Shown piece by piece: positions 5,946-8,008 of a stretch of 8,008 nucleotides of DNA. The first letter of the stretch is position 1. Every line of letters begins with the position of its first letter. This stretch comes from Hyphomicrobiaceae bacterium (lineage in GTDB: Bacteria > Pseudomonadota > Alphaproteobacteria > Rhizobiales > Hyphomicrobiaceae). A program made the position numbers and the translations under genes. Location: contig JABSQE010000016.1 in assembly GCA_013214245.1 (NCBI GenBank), positions 1 to 8,008 of the forward strand, read 5' to 3'. The notes below the pieces were generated by a model, which did not search any database, was not told where the DNA came from, and saw only the letters and a list, made by a program, of their open reading frames with translations.

Positions 5946-7120
5946 AAAAGATTTCCCTCGACAACATGTAACAGTCGTTCAGTATGTATCATAGCACCGA
6001 CTGCTGGTACATCCGCCGTCGCACCAACTGCCCGCATAAGTTTGTCATAACGTCCGCCACCTGCAATTGGTGTGTCGGCATCTATCGATGGAGAGTGAAC
6101 TTCGAATACAAAGCCAGTGTAGTATTCAAGACGCCGCCCAAAGTTTGCAGAAAAATAAAGTTTACTTAAATCGATACCAGCAGCTGTAAAATTCTTAATC
6201 CTACGATCATAAATATCTAACGCTCCTGATAAACTAAGACCTGATGCTTGTAAAAGGTCTCGCATACGGGCACCTGCGGCTCTTACTGGAGCTTCAACAT
6301 CAAGATAGGCTTCGAGTAGTTCACGTGTGGTGACCGATATCGGATCTCTTTTCGCATCCTCAACCATTGCGGTAAGGTTTTGAGCTATTTCAGAGATTGT
6401 ACGTGCGCCTATAAACTCTATTTTATGATGTCCCAAATAATCAAAAATAATTTGTTCAGCGGTTGACGATTTTGCGTTACTCAAGTCACGAATCAAATCT
6501 TCAGGGACGCCTGGTAGAACCGCAGCTGGCCGTGAAGACAACTCTTCAAGTGCTGTTCGAAAAGCATTTGGTCGGCAGAACTGCATTTTAAGTCGTTGAC
6601 GCCAGCGTGCAGGTATATCAAGCGTGTTAAGTAGCGTATCGAAAATTCCAACATCACCAATTCGTATTTCAAAATCTTGCAAGCCTACAGATTTTAAAGT
6701 TTTAATAATAAGTGCCAAGATCTCGGATTCCGCAACTTCGTATTGTTTGCTGCCGAAATATTCGATCCCAGCTTGACGAAATTCACGCGGATTGGTCGAA
6801 GCACTTCCAGTTGGTTGGAAACGGAAAGCAGACCCATTGTAGCAATAGCGTCTAGTTGCGCTAGTGCTATTATAACGTTGCCAGTGCAAACGGCATGTTG
6901 GCACTGTTAAATCTGGACGCAGGCACAATTCCGCACCTTCAGGGTCAGTAAACACATACGTTCGGTTGCGTAAGTCTTCACCTACGACATCAAGAAATAT
7001 GTCAGCTGGTTGGATAATGGACGGTGCTACTGCTTCATAATGAGCTGTACAAAAAATGTTAAGTATGTTACGCGCTTGATCTTCCAACGCCTGAAATTTG
7101 CGGGCTGTTTCAGCCGACAT
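5942..7120 (-). CDS. hisZ: ATP phosphoribosyltransferase regulatory subunit (HisRS paralogue)
   Basis: HisZ resembles the catalytic core of histidyl-tRNA synthetase but does not charge tRNA. It assembles with short HisG, is required for its activity, and carries histidine feedback control. The 392-residue product has the class II-type core: VGEDLRNRTYVFTDPEG at 46-62, ELCLRPDLTVP at 64-74, GRRLEYYTGFVFEVH at 328-342 (counterpart of the HisRS 'RGL-YYTG' loop), and AGGGRYDKL at 353-361. There is no C-terminal anticodon-binding domain, as expected. The ATG at 7120 is chosen because AGGAG (7129-7133) lies 8 bases upstream; an in-frame upstream start at 7168 lacks such support. It overlaps hisS by 11 bases and hisG by 4, a tight hisS-hisZ-hisG operon as in Rhizobiales. 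Confidence 0.95.
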   Translation of the reverse strand: MSAETARKFQALEDQARNILNIFCTAHYEAVAPSIIQPADIFLDVVGEDLRNRTYVFTDPEGAELCLRPDLTVPTCRLHWQRYNSTSATRRYCYNGSAFRFQPTGSASTNPREFRQAGIEYFGSKQYEVAESEILALIIKTLKSVGLQDFEIRIGDVGIFDTLLNTLDIPARWRQRLKMQFCRPNAFRTALEELSSRPAAVLPGVPEDLIRDLSNAKSSTAEQIIFDYLGHHKIEFIGARTISEIAQNLTAMVEDAKRDPISVTTRELLEAYLDVEAPVRAAGARMRDLLQASGLSLSGALDIYDRRIKNFTAAGIDLSKLYFSANFGRRLEYYTGFVFEVHSPSIDADTPIAGGGRYDKLMRAVGATADVPAVGAMIHTERLLHVVEGNLL

Positions 7121-8008
7121 CTCTATTGCTCCTGCTTCGCAGTGATGGGTTTGCTTCGTAACGAGCAATTACGTTTTTTACGGCAGCAACTAGTTCATTT
7201 TCCGAGATTGAGAATTGTGCAGGACGTAATTCGCGCCAATCTTTAAATTCGGTTACCTCTTCTGCCATTCTTGCCCCTTCAATGAGGTCTTTGATTTGTA
7301 TCTTACCCGTTGCACGCTCAATATCACCCTGGATAATTACACATGGAGCGCCGCGCTTGTCGGCATATTTCATCTGTGCTTTCATGCCTGATGTACCAAT
7401 ATACATTTCTGATCGTATGCCTGCAGCACGTAATTGTTGTACTATCTGTTGATAACGACTTAGTTCTCCGTGATTCATAACTAAAACAATTACAGGACCA
7501 AGAGTGCAATGTTCGTTATGGTAGCCTCTCATCAACAAGGCAGTTTGAAGTCGAGAGACTCCGAAGGAAAAGCCTGTTGATGGGATTTTCTGTCCTGTAA
7601 AGCGGGCTACAAGATCATCATATCTACCGCCTCCGCCGACCGATCCGAAACGTAATGTCTGTCCTTGCTCATTTTTCACATCAAATGTCAGCTCAGCCTC
7701 AAGCACAGGACCAGTGTAGTATTCAAGCCCGCGAACTACAGATGGATCGATAACTACACGATCTTCATTAAAGCCCGCTGCTTGGAGTAATTCATCAATT
7801 TCCCGTAGCTCTTCAACACCTTCACGGCCAAGCCTATCGGTGCCAATCAAATTTCTCAGAACATTTAATGTTGCTGAACGAGTATCTTGTTTGCCTTGAA
7901 GAAAATTAATAATTGTGTTGATAGCGGTGGTGTCTAAGCCTGCACCTTCAGTATAATCACCAGAATCGTCTTTGCGCCCTTGACCAAGCAATAAACTCAC
8001 ACCCTCGA
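7110..8008 (-). CDS. hisS: Histidyl-tRNA synthetase, C-terminal about 300 residues, cut by window edge
   Basis: HisRS activates histidine with ATP and charges tRNA-His in the cytosol. The open frame continues to the window edge (EGVSLLLGQGRKDDSGDY), so the start and motifs 1 and 2 are outside; the GTG at 8000 is internal. Visible parts: VVRGLEYYTG at about 7710-7736 (histidine-binding HisA loop), VGGGGRYDDL at 7611-7640 (second histidine loop), TGFSFGVSRL at about 7548-7577 (motif 3, with the arginine), and an anticodon-binding alpha/beta domain from VIVLVMNHGE through SGMKAQMKYADKRGAP. Serine replaces the acidic residue before the motif-3 arginine, a form I associate with alphaproteobacterial HisRS. 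The tail after VIARYEA appears about 15 residues longer than I expect and runs over the hisZ start. Confidence 0.95.
   Translation of the reverse strand, partial: EGVSLLLGQGRKDDSGDYTEGAGLDTTAINTIINFLQGKQDTRSATLNVLRNLIGTDRLGREGVEELREIDELLQAAGFNEDRVVIDPSVVRGLEYYTGPVLEAELTFDVKNEQGQTLRFGSVGGGGRYDDLVARFTGQKIPSTGFSFGVSRLQTALLMRGYHNEHCTLGPVIVLVMNHGELSRYQQIVQQLRAAGIRSEMYIGTSGMKAQMKYADKRGAPCVIIQGDIERATGKIQIKDLIEGARMAEEVTEFKDWRELRPAQFSISENELVAAVKNVIARYEANPSLRSRSNRDVG
7129..7133 (-). promoter_or_regulatory. Ribosome binding site deciding the hisZ start
   Basis: AGGAG on the minus strand, 8 bases before the ATG at 7118-7120 and inside the hisS coding sequence. It fixes the hisZ start rather than the longer in-frame possibility beginning at 7168. 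Confidence 0.8.

Noticed and set aside
5659..7509. Frames of 61 to 111 codons on the plus strand, and one minus-strand frame at 7324-7509, inside the his genes
   Set aside because: They overlap well-supported hisG, hisZ and hisS in other frames and show no motifs of their own.

Overview
The window looks like part of a reduced, AT-rich genome from a Rhizobiales-type alphaproteobacterium, possibly Bartonella-like or another host-restricted lineage. Three things support this. The order hisS-hisZ-hisG with a short HisG plus a HisZ regulatory subunit, and the order folA then hflK, are both arrangements I know from Rhizobiales. The HisRS has the 'GFSFGVSRL' form of motif 3 that I associate with that group. 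About 4 kb between the two gene blocks carries only one convincing short gene. Genus is inference; no rRNA or other marker is present.

Layout. Every convincing gene lies on the minus strand. At the left edge are the first 32 codons of hflK (97 down to 1), preceded by a 318-base gap and then folA (967 to 416). From 968 to 4604 there is about 3.6 kb with no confident gene. It is visibly richer in A and T than the genes and contains hairpins, palindromes and a few short protein-like fragments that look like decayed genes. The best fragment is on the plus strand at 3611-3745 and is followed by what may be the start of a second broken gene at 3759. At 4605-4817 lies one small intact gene of the DUF2805/TIGR03643 family. 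After another gap with two palindromes comes the hisS-hisZ-hisG operon: hisS enters from the right edge, overlaps hisZ by 11 bases, and hisZ overlaps hisG by 4 bases.

How the genes fit together. HisRS charges tRNA-His. HisG and HisZ together form the enzyme for the first committed step of histidine synthesis, so the operon joins supply and use of histidine. FolA keeps the folate pool reduced. HflK, with HflC, forms the membrane complex that modulates the FtsH protease. In many alphaproteobacteria thyA lies directly upstream of folA; here that position is occupied by non-coding sequence, which suggests local gene loss.

I see no rRNA, tRNA, CRISPR array, insertion sequence, prophage or recognisable new multi-gene system. 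The interest lies in the decay region: remnants, compact inverted repeats (including a pair of mutually exclusive hairpins), and an A10 tract inside folA.
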